A stretch of 64,000 nt of DNA from the NCBI GenBank assembly GCA_964586145.1, contig CAZPHH010000014.1, forward strand, positions 1 to 64,000, written 5' to 3'. Shown one piece after another: positions 53,405 to 62,336 of the stretch. A program made the translations under genes and the position numbers. This stretch comes from JAFGJQ01 sp964586145 (GTDB lineage Bacteria > Planctomycetota > Phycisphaerae > UBA1845). Each line of letters opens with the position of its first letter. Positions within the stretch are counted from its first letter, which is position 1. The notes beneath the pieces were generated by a model. It ran no database searches, was not told the DNA's origin, and saw only the letters and a list, made by a program, of their open reading frames with translations.

Positions 53405-54442
53405 ATGCCCTCCATACCGGGAATGAAAGCAACCCCCAGTCCGACCCTTCCGTCACACGCCCCTCGCGTGCGCATCACGGCGGGCGTCGGGACCGTCAAC
53501 CAGAAGACGTGGAACGTCCGTCGGCCCGTGACCCTCATCGGGTCCGGTCAGAACTGCCACATTCTGCTTCCCGGCGCCGCCGTGGCGAAGGCGCATTGCG
53601 CCATCATCAACAACGGCACGCACGTTCTGCTGAAGGACCTGTGTACGCCGGGCGGCACGCGGTGCGGAGGGACGTCCGTCGATCTGCACGGTCTCAAAGA
53701 CGGAGACGTGGTGGAGATCGGAGACTTCCGCATTCAGGTGGCCATCCAGTCAGCCTGTCTCCGCAGCGACCAGACGGCGTCCGGCATTCGCCTGGATGAG
53801 ACCGGTTCCGTACCGCCGATCGGCCTCTCGCTGCATCCGTCCGGCCACGAGCCGCGGGGGGTGCTGCGGTCTCCCGTGTACGTGGTCGGTCGCCGCGAAG
53901 AGTGCGACCTGACGCTTGCGGATCCGCAGGTTTCCCTCGCCCATGCCCTGTTCTTCTGCCTTGACGGGCGTGCGGTGGTGAGCGATCTGGGCAGTCGCAC
54001 GGGTACCCGGATCAACGGCGAGCGGCAGTCGCTGGCATACCTGAAGCCCGGTGACGTGCTGCAGATCGGCCCCTGCGAAGTCGCGATCGGGGATGGTGAG
54101 TCTGAATCGGCCGCTGCGTCGAAACGTCCCAGCGCCCTCGTGCAGGCCGAGGCTGCTTTGAGATCGCGGGAGGCGCGCCTGGCGGAGCGTGAAGCGGCCC
54201 TGGAACGCAAGCTTCTTTACCTGAACGAATTGGAGAAGTCTCTGCAGAGGCGTGAAGAGCAGATCAACGAGTTGGCGCGTCGAGTGCGGGAGAGCCTTGT
54301 GCCGGCGGGCGCCGCGCAGCCCTTCGCTCAAGTCGTTCCCATGCAGGAGTTTATCTCTCCGGATGCGGGGCCGACGGCCCCTTCGCCGGCAGCGGATGCC
54401 CTGGACCGTGCATGGCGCATCATTCGCAGAGGGAACGCCTGA
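53405..54442 (+). CDS. Double FHA-domain protein with coiled coil
   Basis: 345-residue cytoplasmic protein with two FHA domains. The first (about 20-115) has LIGSGQNCHILL, AKAHCAIINNGTHVLLKDL; the second (about 150-245) has VVGRREECDLTL, SLAHALFFCLDGRAVVSDL and SRTGTRINGERQ. A charged coiled coil follows (ALRSREARLAEREAALERKL) before a short variable tail. FHA domains bind phosphothreonine, so it probably receives signals from the Ser/Thr kinases common here. The first domain lacks the usual Arg of GR, having GS instead, so its phosphopeptide binding is doubtful. GGGAG lies upstream of ATG 53405. Confidence 0.9.
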   Translation: MPSIPGMKATPSPTLPSHAPRVRITAGVGTVNQKTWNVRRPVTLIGSGQNCHILLPGAAVAKAHCAIINNGTHVLLKDLCTPGGTRCGGTSVDLHGLKDGDVVEIGDFRIQVAIQSACLRSDQTASGIRLDETGSVPPIGLSLHPSGHEPRGVLRSPVYVVGRREECDLTLADPQVSLAHALFFCLDGRAVVSDLGSRTGTRINGERQSLAYLKPGDVLQIGPCEVAIGDGESESAAASKRPSALVQAEAALRSREARLAEREAALERKLLYLNELEKSLQRREEQINELARRVRESLVPAGAAQPFAQVVPMQEFISPDAGPTAPSPAADALDRAWRIIRRGNA

Positions 54443-54462
54443 TCGCGGTGGAACGACGGCCG

Positions 54463-54960
54463 TCAGCCGCTCGCCTCCTGGTGGCGCGGCATCGCCAGGC
54501 CGCAGATGGTCGCCTCAAAAACCAACACACCGTTCACCACGCCCTGGGTGTCGCAGATGACCCGCCGTGGCTGGTCCTTGACCAGCTTGCAGATGTAGTA
54601 GATCCGGGCCGGCGGTATGACCGCCTCCCGGAACTTGCAGTTCTCCACCCCGCCGAACGCGACGAAGCCCGTCTTTCCTCTCATCGCGCGTGAGAAGAAT
54701 GCCGCAAGTTGGGCTGCCGACTCCAGTTGCAGCACTCCTGGAAAGATGGGATTCCCGGGGATGTGCCCCCGGCACCACCACTCGTCCGCCCGTACGTCTC
54801 GAAAAGCAACGCCGACATTGGCCTCTTCGTCCACGTGACACAGCCCGTCGAGTTGGGAGAACTCGTGGGCCTGCGGAAGTCGTTCGTAGATGTACTTCCG
54901 GTCGTAGACGACGCGGTTCAGGTCAACCTTGTCGAGATCGTACAGCAGTGGTGGCGGCAT
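54463..54960 (-). CDS. FabZ-like 3-hydroxyacyl-ACP dehydratase
   Basis: 165-residue hotdog-fold protein. The catalytic helix RGHIPGNPIFPGVLQLESAA contains the His of GHFPG and the Glu of the second motif, matching FabZ/FabA (FxGHFP..P..PGVL..E). GKTGFVAFGGVENCKFREAV follows as in FabZ, where the A-G-V-D-N-C-F pattern is typical. It likely dehydrates hydroxyacyl-ACP in fatty-acid or lipid A acyl-chain synthesis. The ATG at 54960 gives the family-like start MPPPLLYDLDKVDLNRV; the upstream ATG at 54993 is possible. It is convergent with the double-FHA gene, 20 bases apart. Confidence 0.88.
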   Translation of the reverse strand: MPPPLLYDLDKVDLNRVVYDRKYIYERLPQAHEFSQLDGLCHVDEEANVGVAFRDVRADEWWCRGHIPGNPIFPGVLQLESAAQLAAFFSRAMRGKTGFVAFGGVENCKFREAVIPPARIYYICKLVKDQPRRVICDTQGVVNGVLVFEATICGLAMPRHQEASG

Positions 54961-55064
54961 GTGCAGTATACCATTCTGCCCACGGTGCGACATTCTGTCC
55001 GGGCACGACGCGCCCCGAGGCAGAACCCATCGCCCCGCGCAGTCAGGCCCATTCGTGCGACCGG

Positions 55065-55244
55065 CTAGCTCCCCGCCTCAGACCGCACCTCGAGGATGCG
55101 TTTTCGCACCTCCTGGGCCGCGGCCTTGATATCCTGCATGGACTTGCGAACGCGAGTTCCGGCAGCCTTGTTCCCGCCCGTCGCCTTCGCCACATCCTCC
55201 GCCGCCGCTTCGACCAGTTGTTTCAGACGTTCGTACTCTTCCAT
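55065..55244 (-). CDS. Histone H1-like protein of the Hc1 type
   Basis: 59-residue basic helical protein: MEEYERLKQLVEAAAEDVAK then ATGGNKAAGTRVRKSMQDIK and AAAQEVRKRILEVRSEAGS. The core GNKAA..RVRK.....K..A.E.RK resembles chlamydial Hc1 and short planctomycete relatives, which bind DNA. It lacks the long Lys/Ala tail of chlamydial Hc1. GGAG lies 8 bases before the ATG. It is 100 bases upstream of the FabZ-like gene on the same strand; a link between the two is not obvious. Confidence 0.75.
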   Translation of the reverse strand: MEEYERLKQLVEAAAEDVAKATGGNKAAGTRVRKSMQDIKAAAQEVRKRILEVRSEAGS

Positions 55245-55792
55245 GAGCCGGGCTCCAGAAGGTTAGAAGTATGGGCTTGAGAATGGCGGTTCGGGGCGAC
55301 CGCACCGTTTCTGCCCCGCCGCAACGCGGGCGGCAGTCTAACCGCGGCTGGGACGATGGGCAAAGCAAATTCGCGGCCCGAACCGCGTTTTCGAGCCCAA
55401 TTCCGCGTTCTTGCCCGCGCCCGACCGGTTGCCCCCGCTCGACAAACGCGCAGGTCGGAGCGCGACGCACGTATGTTAACTGCATTATGAACATTAGGTT
55501 AAACCTGTATGACGCCAGCCTGGAACCGGGTCATGGCGCCCGTGCGGTGCGGCTCTTCGGCACCTGACACGCATAGACGGTTCGTGGCCCGCCGGCTGCG
55601 CGGCCAGCGCCGGGGCACGGGCTCGGGACTGGCACCCGCCACGGGCGATCGCATGTCCCAAGATCCCCGCAGCACAGGGCCTGGGCAGCCCAGTTTCCGT
55701 CAAGGGCGGTTTCGGAGCCGTCCGATATCCACGTGTCGAAAGAAAGGCCCTTCTCGCCGGGCAACGGGAACCGGCGGGCTGCTGCACGGACC
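55245..55792. other. Intergenic region with an AT-rich patch
   Basis: About 550 bases between the divergent Hc1-like and TPR genes. The patch at 55470-55512 is AT-rich with GTTAAC and GGTTAAAC, which could hold a promoter for either side; no clear hexamer pair. No gene recognised. Confidence 0.4.
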
Positions 55793-57052
55793 ATGATTCC
55801 ACAACTCACGTCGCACGGCGGCGCAATCTGGGCTCTGCTGCTTACCATCGTGGGGACGTCGGTGCCTCCCGATCCGGCGGAGGTGCCCAAGGTTCGCTCC
55901 CGCACGTTCGACGTAAACTACACCGTCAACGATGCCGCTCGCCCGCTGACCTTCGTCGAGCTCTGGTACACACGCGATTCCGGACGGACCTGGCACAACG
56001 CCGGGACCGATCCCGACGCCGAATCGCCGATCTCATTCACGGCCACGGAGGAAGGTCTCTACGGCTTTTTCGTAATTGCGACCAACAGCGCGGGGACCTC
56101 GAGCCCCGCCCCGCAGACCGGAACCACGCCGCAACAATGGGCGTTTGTGGACTACACGCCGCCGGTCGTTCAGCTTCATCCGGTTCGACCCGGGTCGTTG
56201 GCACCGGCGCGGACGCTGCTTGTGAAATGGACGGCGATCGACGCGCACCTGGCGCCGCGACCCGTCTGCCTGACCTATCGAAGCCTGGACGACGGACCGT
56301 GGGAGACCATCGCCCAGTCGCTTGCCAACACGGGGCGTTTCGAATGGCGAGTTCCCGATGAACTGACCGGCCGCATCATGTTGCGCATCTCCGTGCGGGA
56401 TGCGGCCGGTAACCTGAGCACCGCGGCCCTGGGGGCCACCGATCTGGACGCATTGTTCCGACTGGCGTCCCGGACGCCGGCTCCTGCGGAGGTCGTGGCC
56501 GAACCCATCCCGCGTGAGCCGACGGAGTCCGAGCGCGTGCGGGCCCAGCGTCTGTTTGAGCAGGCCACGGCCCACGCGGCACGGCGGCAGCATCCGTTGG
56601 CGATCTCCCGGTTGAAGGATGCGCTGAAGCTGGATCCGGCGCGCTGCGATGCCCTTGTGGAGCTAGGGCGGTCCCTGTACGCTGTCGGGGACACGAAAGA
56701 GTCCGTCCGAGCATACGAGCTGGCCCTGGCGAAGGATTCCGGATCGCGAGCTGCACGGGCAGGAATGGCCCTGACCTTCTACGGTGTGGGCGAGTACGGT
56801 CGGGCGGTGGAGCATTTGCAGGTAATCCTGCAGCAGGACCCCAAGGATGTGGAGGCGTGGCTGTACCTGGGTGATGTGGAGTTCCGGCGCGGCGATGAGC
56901 TGACCGCGCTGGAGCACTATGAGAAGGCCGCCACGCTCGATCCCGAGGCCCGCGAAGTAATCCAGCAGGCCCGAGCGCGGCTGGACAACCTCGACGCGCT
57001 CCGGAAAAAGATGGGACCGCTTGTCACCTCGGCAAAGCCCGACGAACCATGA
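55793..57052 (+). CDS. Exported protein with Ig-like region and TPR repeats
   Basis: About 419 residues. A hydrophobic start (GGAIWALLLTIVGTSV) acts as signal or anchor. Residues about 30-220 are beta-rich with Ig/fibronectin-like strands (FVELWYTRDSGRTWHNAG, YGFFVIATNSAGTSSPAP, ISVRDAAGNLSTA). The C-terminal 170 residues are TPR repeats (AISRLKDALKLDPARCDALV, AWLYLGDVEFRRGDELTALE). The start codon lacks a good ribosome binding site, and the GTG at 55733 is also in frame. Its last codon overlaps holA by the ATGA arrangement, so translation is coupled to holA. Confidence 0.8.
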   Translation: MIPQLTSHGGAIWALLLTIVGTSVPPDPAEVPKVRSRTFDVNYTVNDAARPLTFVELWYTRDSGRTWHNAGTDPDAESPISFTATEEGLYGFFVIATNSAGTSSPAPQTGTTPQQWAFVDYTPPVVQLHPVRPGSLAPARTLLVKWTAIDAHLAPRPVCLTYRSLDDGPWETIAQSLANTGRFEWRVPDELTGRIMLRISVRDAAGNLSTAALGATDLDALFRLASRTPAPAEVVAEPIPREPTESERVRAQRLFEQATAHAARRQHPLAISRLKDALKLDPARCDALVELGRSLYAVGDTKESVRAYELALAKDSGSRAARAGMALTFYGVGEYGRAVEHLQVILQQDPKDVEAWLYLGDVEFRRGDELTALEHYEKAATLDPEAREVIQQARARLDNLDALRKKMGPLVTSAKPDEP

Positions 57053-58008
57053 CGCGACCGGTATACGTGGTCTACGGCCCCGACGCCTACCTCCGCACGC
57101 AAGCCGTTCACTCCATCATTCGCGAAGAACTCGGACCGGACGACACGGGTCTGGGCCCCACACGGCTGGACGGGGGCTCCGCCGACCTGGCCCAGGTGCT
57201 GGATGAGGTGCGCACCTTCTCCCTGCTGGGCGACCGGCGGCTGGTTATCGTCGAGGACGCGGACGGGTTCATCACGCGGTACCGCCAGGCCCTGGAGGCG
57301 TACTGCGAGGCGCCGTCCGACAGCGGCTGCCTGGTTCTGGTGTGCGACACCTTTGACGCCCGGACCCGGCTTTTCAAGACGGTCCAGCGGCTCGGGCAGG
57401 CGATCAAGTGCGAGTCTCCCCGGGGTCGAGCCGTCGTTGGATGGATCATCGACCAGGCCCGAACGGCCTACGCCAGGCAACTCAGCCCCGCCGCGGCCGT
57501 GCGGCTTCGTGAACTGGCCGGCGACAACCTGGGCGTGCTGGACAGCGAGCTGTCGAAGCTGGCCCTCTACGTCGGCGGCCGCAACACGATCGTACCCGCG
57601 GACATCGAGGCCCTGGTGGGCAACAACCGCGAAGAGAACGTGTTTGCCGTGCTGGATGCGATGGCGGAGGGGGATGCGGGCCGGGCTTTGCAGTACTGGG
57701 AGCAGGTTCTTGCCACGGATCGGGCGGCGCCGGGACGAGCGATCGGCGGGCTGGCCTGGGGCGTGCGCCGGCTGTTGCAGGCCAAGCAGGCACTGGCGGC
57801 GGGCGCGCCTTTGACCCAGCTCGCCCGGCAGTTCTTCACGGAGCCGGCCGTTCTGAAGCGGCGGCTGGACCGCGTCAGCATCGACCAGTTGGAACGGCGG
57901 CTGGTCGACCTCCTGCAGGCCGATATAGACTCCAAAACGGGCTTCAGCCCCGTTGGCAGCTCGGTCGAAAAGTTCATTGTCAAGCATACGGTGGCGGAGA
58001 CACCGTAG
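57049..58008 (+). CDS. holA: DNA polymerase III subunit delta
   Basis: Clamp-loader subunit of 319 aa. It shows the delta pattern: VYVVYGPDAYLRTQAVHSII, LDEVRTFSLLGDRRLVIVED, SGCLVLVCDTFDARTRLFKT, AVRLRELAGDNLGVLDSELS, KLALYVGGRNTIVPADIEAL and ENVFAVLDAMAEGD, with the C-terminal helical collar. It opens the sliding clamp as part of the DnaX complex. The start overlaps the upstream TPR gene by four bases and a lipoprotein gene follows 26 bases later, an unusual setting for holA. Confidence 0.93.
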   Translation: MTRPVYVVYGPDAYLRTQAVHSIIREELGPDDTGLGPTRLDGGSADLAQVLDEVRTFSLLGDRRLVIVEDADGFITRYRQALEAYCEAPSDSGCLVLVCDTFDARTRLFKTVQRLGQAIKCESPRGRAVVGWIIDQARTAYARQLSPAAAVRLRELAGDNLGVLDSELSKLALYVGGRNTIVPADIEALVGNNREENVFAVLDAMAEGDAGRALQYWEQVLATDRAAPGRAIGGLAWGVRRLLQAKQALAAGAPLTQLARQFFTEPAVLKRRLDRVSIDQLERRLVDLLQADIDSKTGFSPVGSSVEKFIVKHTVAETP

Positions 58009-58034
58009 CCGCGTGCGGGATCAGGAGGATCAGC

Positions 58035-59303
58035 ATGGTGCGCGCGCAGCCGCTGGGCCTGGCCGTCGCGGGGCTCGTCGCTTTTTGCGCCGGGTGCCTG
58101 GACGGGACCTCGCCGTGGGCTCGGACAAGCCCCTCGCCGTCCGGCCCGGAAACCGGCCCGGAAATCGCAGGTCCGCAGGCAGGACCCCTCGATGCCGCCG
58201 ACTCGGCCGCCGGCGCGTCCGAATCGTCGGACGTGCAGGAAGTCGAGCGGCAGATCAACCAGTTCCTCGAGGCCCTGACCCGGTACGACGAGTCGCAATC
58301 GCCGAAGCCGCAGGACGTTCCGTCACCGCCCCCGGGCAGCCGGCCCCCACTCGCTCAGCAGTCGCTCTCCACGGACATTCCAGCGGCGGGGCCGCCGGGC
58401 GTGAACACAGGTCTGGTGCTGGATTCTGCCGCGCCGGATGCTCCCGCTCCGCCGGCACCGCGGCCCGCTTTGGCGCCGCCGGTGATCCAGGGGGTCACCG
58501 TTCGCTCTTCTCCGCCGCTTCCGGAAGCCGAATCGCCGGACCCGCAGACGGTCGGTGTGAACACCGCGATGGATCCGTCATCGTCGCTCGAGAGCGAAAG
58601 TCTGGACGGCATGATCGAACGCCTGCGCGAGCACATCGCCGAGCACCCCAACGACACCGAGGCGGTTTGGCGACTCGTTCTGCTGGAGCTGGCCCGTGGC
58701 GACGACGTTCGCATCCGGGAACACCTGGAAGGAGTCGCCCGGGAGACGGGGGACGCGATCACCACCACCGCGGACGTGTTGCGGACCGTCCGTGAGGCCC
58801 TCAGCGAACCGGGACCGGCTTCGGACCGGGCGCTGGATGCGATTCAGCGGCTGCGCACCCATTTCACCCGGGACGCGGAGCTGCTGATCCCCAGCGTGGC
58901 CCTGTGTACCCGGGTCAGCACGTTCGGCGTGTACGACGAGATGGACCCGGCGGCGCTGGTTCCCTTTCGATCCAATCCCGTGATCGTGTACTGCGAGCTC
59001 AGGAACTTCCATTCCGAGCGGACGGCGGAGGCCCTGTATCGAGTGACGCTGAGCAGTCGGCTGGAGGTGCTGACGGCGGACGGGCGGTCAGTGTGGACAC
59101 ACGAGGAGCCGCAGATCGTGGATCGTTCACGCCAACGGCGCGAGGACTTCTTCCTGGCCCAACGGGTGTCTCTGCCCGCCGAGTTGGGGCCGGGCGACTA
59201 CGTGTTGAAGGTGATGATTGAGGACACCACCGCGGCCAAGGCAACAGAGGCGACGCATTCGTTCCGGATCGGCCCGACGGCCGTGAGCCGGGCCGGGCCG
59301 TGA
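58035..59303 (+). CDS. Predicted lipoprotein
   Basis: 422-residue lipoprotein; the signal ends AGLVAFCAGC, with CAGC as lipobox. A long Pro/Ala/Ser-rich spacer (about 25-185) separates the anchor from an alpha-helical segment (SLDGMIERLREHIAEHPNDT) and a C-terminal beta domain (LIPSVALCTRVSTFGVYDEM, VIVYCELRNFHSERTAEALY, DYVLKVMIEDTTAAKATEAT). Family unknown; planctomycetes have many proteins of this architecture. GGAGG lies 6 bases upstream. It belongs to the TPR-holA-lipoprotein row by spacing. Confidence 0.75.
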   Translation: MVRAQPLGLAVAGLVAFCAGCLDGTSPWARTSPSPSGPETGPEIAGPQAGPLDAADSAAGASESSDVQEVERQINQFLEALTRYDESQSPKPQDVPSPPPGSRPPLAQQSLSTDIPAAGPPGVNTGLVLDSAAPDAPAPPAPRPALAPPVIQGVTVRSSPPLPEAESPDPQTVGVNTAMDPSSSLESESLDGMIERLREHIAEHPNDTEAVWRLVLLELARGDDVRIREHLEGVARETGDAITTTADVLRTVREALSEPGPASDRALDAIQRLRTHFTRDAELLIPSVALCTRVSTFGVYDEMDPAALVPFRSNPVIVYCELRNFHSERTAEALYRVTLSSRLEVLTADGRSVWTHEEPQIVDRSRQRREDFFLAQRVSLPAELGPGDYVLKVMIEDTTAAKATEATHSFRIGPTAVSRAGP

Positions 59304-59429
59304 GCCGGCGCCTGTGCGGCAAACACCCCACCCGGCGCGGCGCGGGCGTGTTGACAAGGTTGCGGCGGACGGCTATCAGTGCGTTTGACTGCACAGTGGG
59401 AACGGGCAACCTGATTTGGGGGAACAGGG

Positions 59430-59867
59430 ATGTCAAGCGATTCTCGGAAAGGGTCCGGTCGAGGGCTGGGCGCGAAGCCGGCGCCCCGCGCGTTCACAGT
59501 CGAGCAGGCCAACCGATCTCTTCCGCTGGTTCGTCGAATCCTTCGCGACGTGGTCACACAGTATCGTCTGGTGGAGCGCATTCAGAAACGCCGGGGCCGG
59601 CTGGCCTGCCAGGGCCGGCTGGATGAGCTGAAGGCCGTCGAGGCCCGCGGCATGGAAGCGGCGCGGCGCCTGTCGGACCTGCTTAGCGAGCTCGCGTCCA
59701 TCGGATGCGAGGTCCGCGACTATCAGCGAGGCTGCGTGGATTTTCCGGCGATGCGGAACGGTCGCGAAGTGTACCTGTGCTGGAAGCTGAGCGAGGACGC
59801 CGTTGCCTTCTGGCACGAGCGGCACGCGGGCGAGGTCGGACGCCGGCCCATCCACTGCGAATCGTGA
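59430..59867 (+). CDS. DUF2203 family protein
   Basis: 145-residue protein. The DUF2203 pattern is plain: FTVEQANRSLPLVRRILRDV at the start, a charged helix, then IGCEVRDYQRGCVDFPAMRN and GREVYLCWKLSEDAVAFWHE. Function is unknown in the family. The Lys/Arg-rich first 20 residues look disordered. No signal peptide. It lies 125 bases behind the lipoprotein gene. Confidence 0.9.
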   Translation: MSSDSRKGSGRGLGAKPAPRAFTVEQANRSLPLVRRILRDVVTQYRLVERIQKRRGRLACQGRLDELKAVEARGMEAARRLSDLLSELASIGCEVRDYQRGCVDFPAMRNGREVYLCWKLSEDAVAFWHERHAGEVGRRPIHCES

Positions 59868-60101
59868 AGCATCCATTCGTTCGGTCCCGCACCGCGCCGC
59901 CGCGATCCGGACCGACCGAGTCTTATCCAACCACGAGCCACCTGCCCCGCCGGCGTCCAGCGGCCCTCCGCATTACATCACGCCTTGCTTCCGAAGCATC
60001 ATCCATCGACCATCAGCAGGAAAGAGCGCGTGCCCGTCACTCGCATCCGCCGGGCGGACGCACTATGATCTGGGGCCTGACCAACGGCGAAGGAGACAGA
60101 C

Positions 60102-60359
60102 ATGTCCGGAAAACTGGCGCTCGCGTTGACGCCGCTGCCGCTGCTGGGCATCTGGTTGCGGGCCGGCGCGTGCTGAGGGGACCCGCGGGCGGCGCTCGGT
60201 TCGGGCGTCATCGTGATCGGGTTGTTTCTGGTGCTGACGCAAGCCTCCGCCGCGTGGCGGGCCGGCCGCGATCGGGTGTGGGCAGGGATTGCCCTGGGCA
60301 TCGGAATCCTCGAGGTCCTGTTCATTCTCGGCGTCATGTTCCTGTCGCCATTCGCGTAA
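60102..60359 (+). CDS. Small membrane protein with in-frame TGA
   Basis: A frame of 86 codons with TGA as codon 25 (60174-60176) and TAA at the end. A strong AGGAG precedes the ATG. The translation MSGKLALALTPLPLLGIWLR-AGAC-[TGA]-GDPRAALGSGVIV continues as a three-helix membrane protein (VIVIGLFLVLTQ, AGIALGIGILEVLFILGVMF) after the TGA, so the two parts belong together. The TGA may be a nonsense mutation from TGG (Trp), a sequencing error, or a selenocysteine codon after Cys. A hairpin (stem 60191-60198 with 60202-60209, loop GTT) begins 14 bases after it. Confidence 0.55.
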
Positions 60360-60396
60360 GGCGGAATGTTTCGCCCTGGCTGGAGAGTACGCGGCC

Positions 60397-60748
60397 ATGA
60401 AGGACCAGGAAACGACGGTCGGCGAATTGCGGCAGATGTTCGCGCGCTTCGTCGCGGAGCGCAACTGGCAACAGTTCCACGACGCCAAGAACCTCGCGTC
60501 ATCCATCGCCATCGAGACCGCCGAGCTGATGGAACATTTCCAGTGGGTGCGGAGCGATCAACTGGATTCCGTCCGCAACGACCCCGCCCAGATGGCGGCC
60601 ATCCGCGAGGAAATCGCCGACGTGTTCGCGTTCGTACTGGCGTTCGCCAACTCCCTGGACATCGACCTGTCCGCGGCCATCGAGGACAAGATGACCAAGA
60701 ACGCACGGAAATACCCGGCCGAGCGGTACTACGGACGGTACAAGGAGT
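60397..60748 (+). CDS. MazG-like nucleotide pyrophosphohydrolase
   Basis: At least 117 residues before the assembly gap. The MazG/dCTPase pattern is clear: FVAERNWQQFHDAKNLASSI, AIETAELMEHFQW (ExxE) and IREEIADVFAFVLAFANSLD (ExxD), the Mg-binding acidic residues, then KMTKNARKYPAERYYGRYK. Such proteins hydrolyse nucleoside triphosphates to monophosphates as house cleaning. The end is probably only a few residues into the gap. Confidence 0.9.
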
Positions 60749-60848
60749 NNNNNNNNNNNNNNNNNNNNNNNNNNNNNNNNNNNNNNNNNNNNNNNNNNNN
60801 NNNNNNNNNNNNNNNNNNNNNNNNNNNNNNNNNNNNNNNNNNNNNNNN
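60749..60848. other. Assembly gap
   Basis: Exactly 100 N, the conventional length for a scaffold gap of unknown size. It removes the end of the MazG-like gene and the start of the hydrolase gene. Confidence 0.98.
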
Positions 60849-61352
60849 CGCGGATACGCGCTCAGCGACGGCCAGCCCACCCTGCGGGCGGCCCTCGAGG
60901 ACAGCCACGCCATTCTGAAGCATCTCCGCACACACGTCTGGGATAACGCGCAGACACCCGTGGTCGTGATGGGTCGATCCCTCGGCAGCGCACCGGCCAT
61001 CGAGCTGGCGGCCGCCGGGCCGGGCCTGGCCGGCCTGATTCTGGAAAGCGGATACGCCGACCCCTATCGGCTGGCGCAGCGCCGTGGCTTTGCCGTGCCC
61101 ACGCTGACGCAGGATGAGCTGGCCGTCTTCTCGAACTGGCAGAAGATGAAACGCGTGCGGGTCCCGCTGCTGGCTCTGCACGGCCGCGAGGACGAGCTCA
61201 TCCATCCGGACGAGGCGGTCATGAACTACGAAGCGGCCGGCTCAGCACAGAAGCGCCTGGTCCTGCTCGACGGCGCAGGCCACAACGACATCGGCATTCA
61301 CGCGCTGTACTACCCCACGCTGGAACGGTTCCTGGCGGAGTGCTCCCCGTAG
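60849..61352 (+). CDS. Alpha/beta hydrolase, 5' end missing
   Basis: The C-terminal 167 residues of an alpha/beta hydrolase. The nucleophile elbow is VVVMGRSLGSAP (G-R-S-L-G), followed by LILESGYADP; Asp in LALHGREDELIHPDEA and His in LLDGAGHNDIG complete the triad. It resembles the BEM46-like serine hydrolase group. The N-terminus lies in the gap. A REP palindrome begins at its stop codon. Confidence 0.88.
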   Translation, partial: RGYALSDGQPTLRAALEDSHAILKHLRTHVWDNAQTPVVVMGRSLGSAPAIELAAAGPGLAGLILESGYADPYRLAQRRGFAVPTLTQDELAVFSNWQKMKRVRVPLLALHGREDELIHPDEAVMNYEAAGSAQKRLVLLDGAGHNDIGIHALYYPTLERFLAECSP

Positions 61353-61370
61353 GGTCCGCCCCGCGGACCA
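61350..61370. repeat. REP palindrome identical to the one at 28-48
   Basis: TAG-GGTCCGC-ccc-GCGGACC-A; the same 21 bases occur at 28-48 with one loop base different. It sits exactly at the stop codon of the hydrolase gene. Confidence 0.75.
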
Positions 61371-61377
61371 CGATGCG

Positions 61378-62223
61378 CTACAGCAGCACGAGCAGTGCCA
61401 TCAGAAGCACCGGCAGCCACAACGCGGAAACGACGGCCACCAGGGCGGATGTCTCATGCACCGCGCGGATGCCGATGACGTAGGCCGTCATGGCGTACGG
61501 ACCGGCCACAAACGCTCCGCAGATGGGAATCCCGGCGATGATGACGGGGGCCATCGCGTAGCAGGCGGTGCGGAACGTGTGATGGAATGGCCGGCAGTTC
61601 GGTTCCAGAAGCGTCAGAGCCACATGCGTCCCGAGGGCCAAGCCACCCCCGAGCACCAGCGGCCCGGCGATTGCGGCCATGAGACCCAGGAACACGGCAA
61701 AGGGTACTGCGGCGACACCGCCCGCCATGAAACCCACTTCGTCGGCGACCAGCGCAATCAGAAAGAACAGTCCGGACGACACTATGCCCGAAGTCGCCAG
61801 GGCCACGAACAAACACGATGCGGCGAACCAGTACGCGTCGCCCGAGCTTCGTATCGCCCGGTCACGGAAGATGTCGCCGTCCAGGACCATGACCCGCTTC
61901 CAGACCGGCCACACGGTCGGCAGACTGCCCGGCGGCAAGCCCGGGTCTTCGTACTGGTCGCGCAGAATACCCACAACGTCCGGCCGACGGGGACGCACGG
62001 TGAGCGTGTCCGCATTCAGCGGTGTTCCGCACTGCGCGCACGGCCGGCCGGCACGGTCCGGGGTTGGCGGACCGCCGTCCAGCGGCGTCAGGCAGCCCGG
62101 GCAGAGATACTCCACGCAGCCCGGCTCAAAGCGGTAATCGCCAACGCGGAAGGCTCGCCCGCATTCCGGACACACCGGCCGCGTCAGGTTGAAAAGCAGG
62201 TAATTGCACTGCATGCAGTACAT
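61378..62223 (-). CDS. Zinc-ribbon YIP1-like membrane protein
   Basis: 281-residue protein. The first 90 residues have four CxxC pairs (CMQCNYLLFNL, CPECGRAF, CPGCLTPL, CAQCGTPL), two zinc ribbons. The rest has five or six hydrophobic helices (SGLFFLIALVADEVGFMAGG, FAVFLGLMAAIAGPLVLGGG, PVIIAGIPICGAFVAG, TSALVAVVSALWLPVLLMAL), as in planctomycete YIP1-family proteins with a zinc-ribbon head. Role unknown. The start at 62223 was preferred; upstream codons would run into the kinase-TPR gene. Confidence 0.75.
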   Translation of the reverse strand: MYCMQCNYLLFNLTRPVCPECGRAFRVGDYRFEPGCVEYLCPGCLTPLDGGPPTPDRAGRPCAQCGTPLNADTLTVRPRRPDVVGILRDQYEDPGLPPGSLPTVWPVWKRVMVLDGDIFRDRAIRSSGDAYWFAASCLFVALATSGIVSSGLFFLIALVADEVGFMAGGVAAVPFAVFLGLMAAIAGPLVLGGGLALGTHVALTLLEPNCRPFHHTFRTACYAMAPVIIAGIPICGAFVAGPYAMTAYVIGIRAVHETSALVAVVSALWLPVLLMALLVLL

Positions 62224-62336
62224 GCAGCCGTCCCCGGCGGGCAGGCAGGTCGTGTCTCCCGCGTACGGCAAGGTAGCCGGGGGCGTCGGCGGGGACAAGT
62301 TCGGCCGCGCGAGACGTTCGCGCGCCAACGTCTGAA

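Noticed and set aside
60749..60848. Repeat or low-complexity region
   Set aside because: It is a run of N, an assembly gap.
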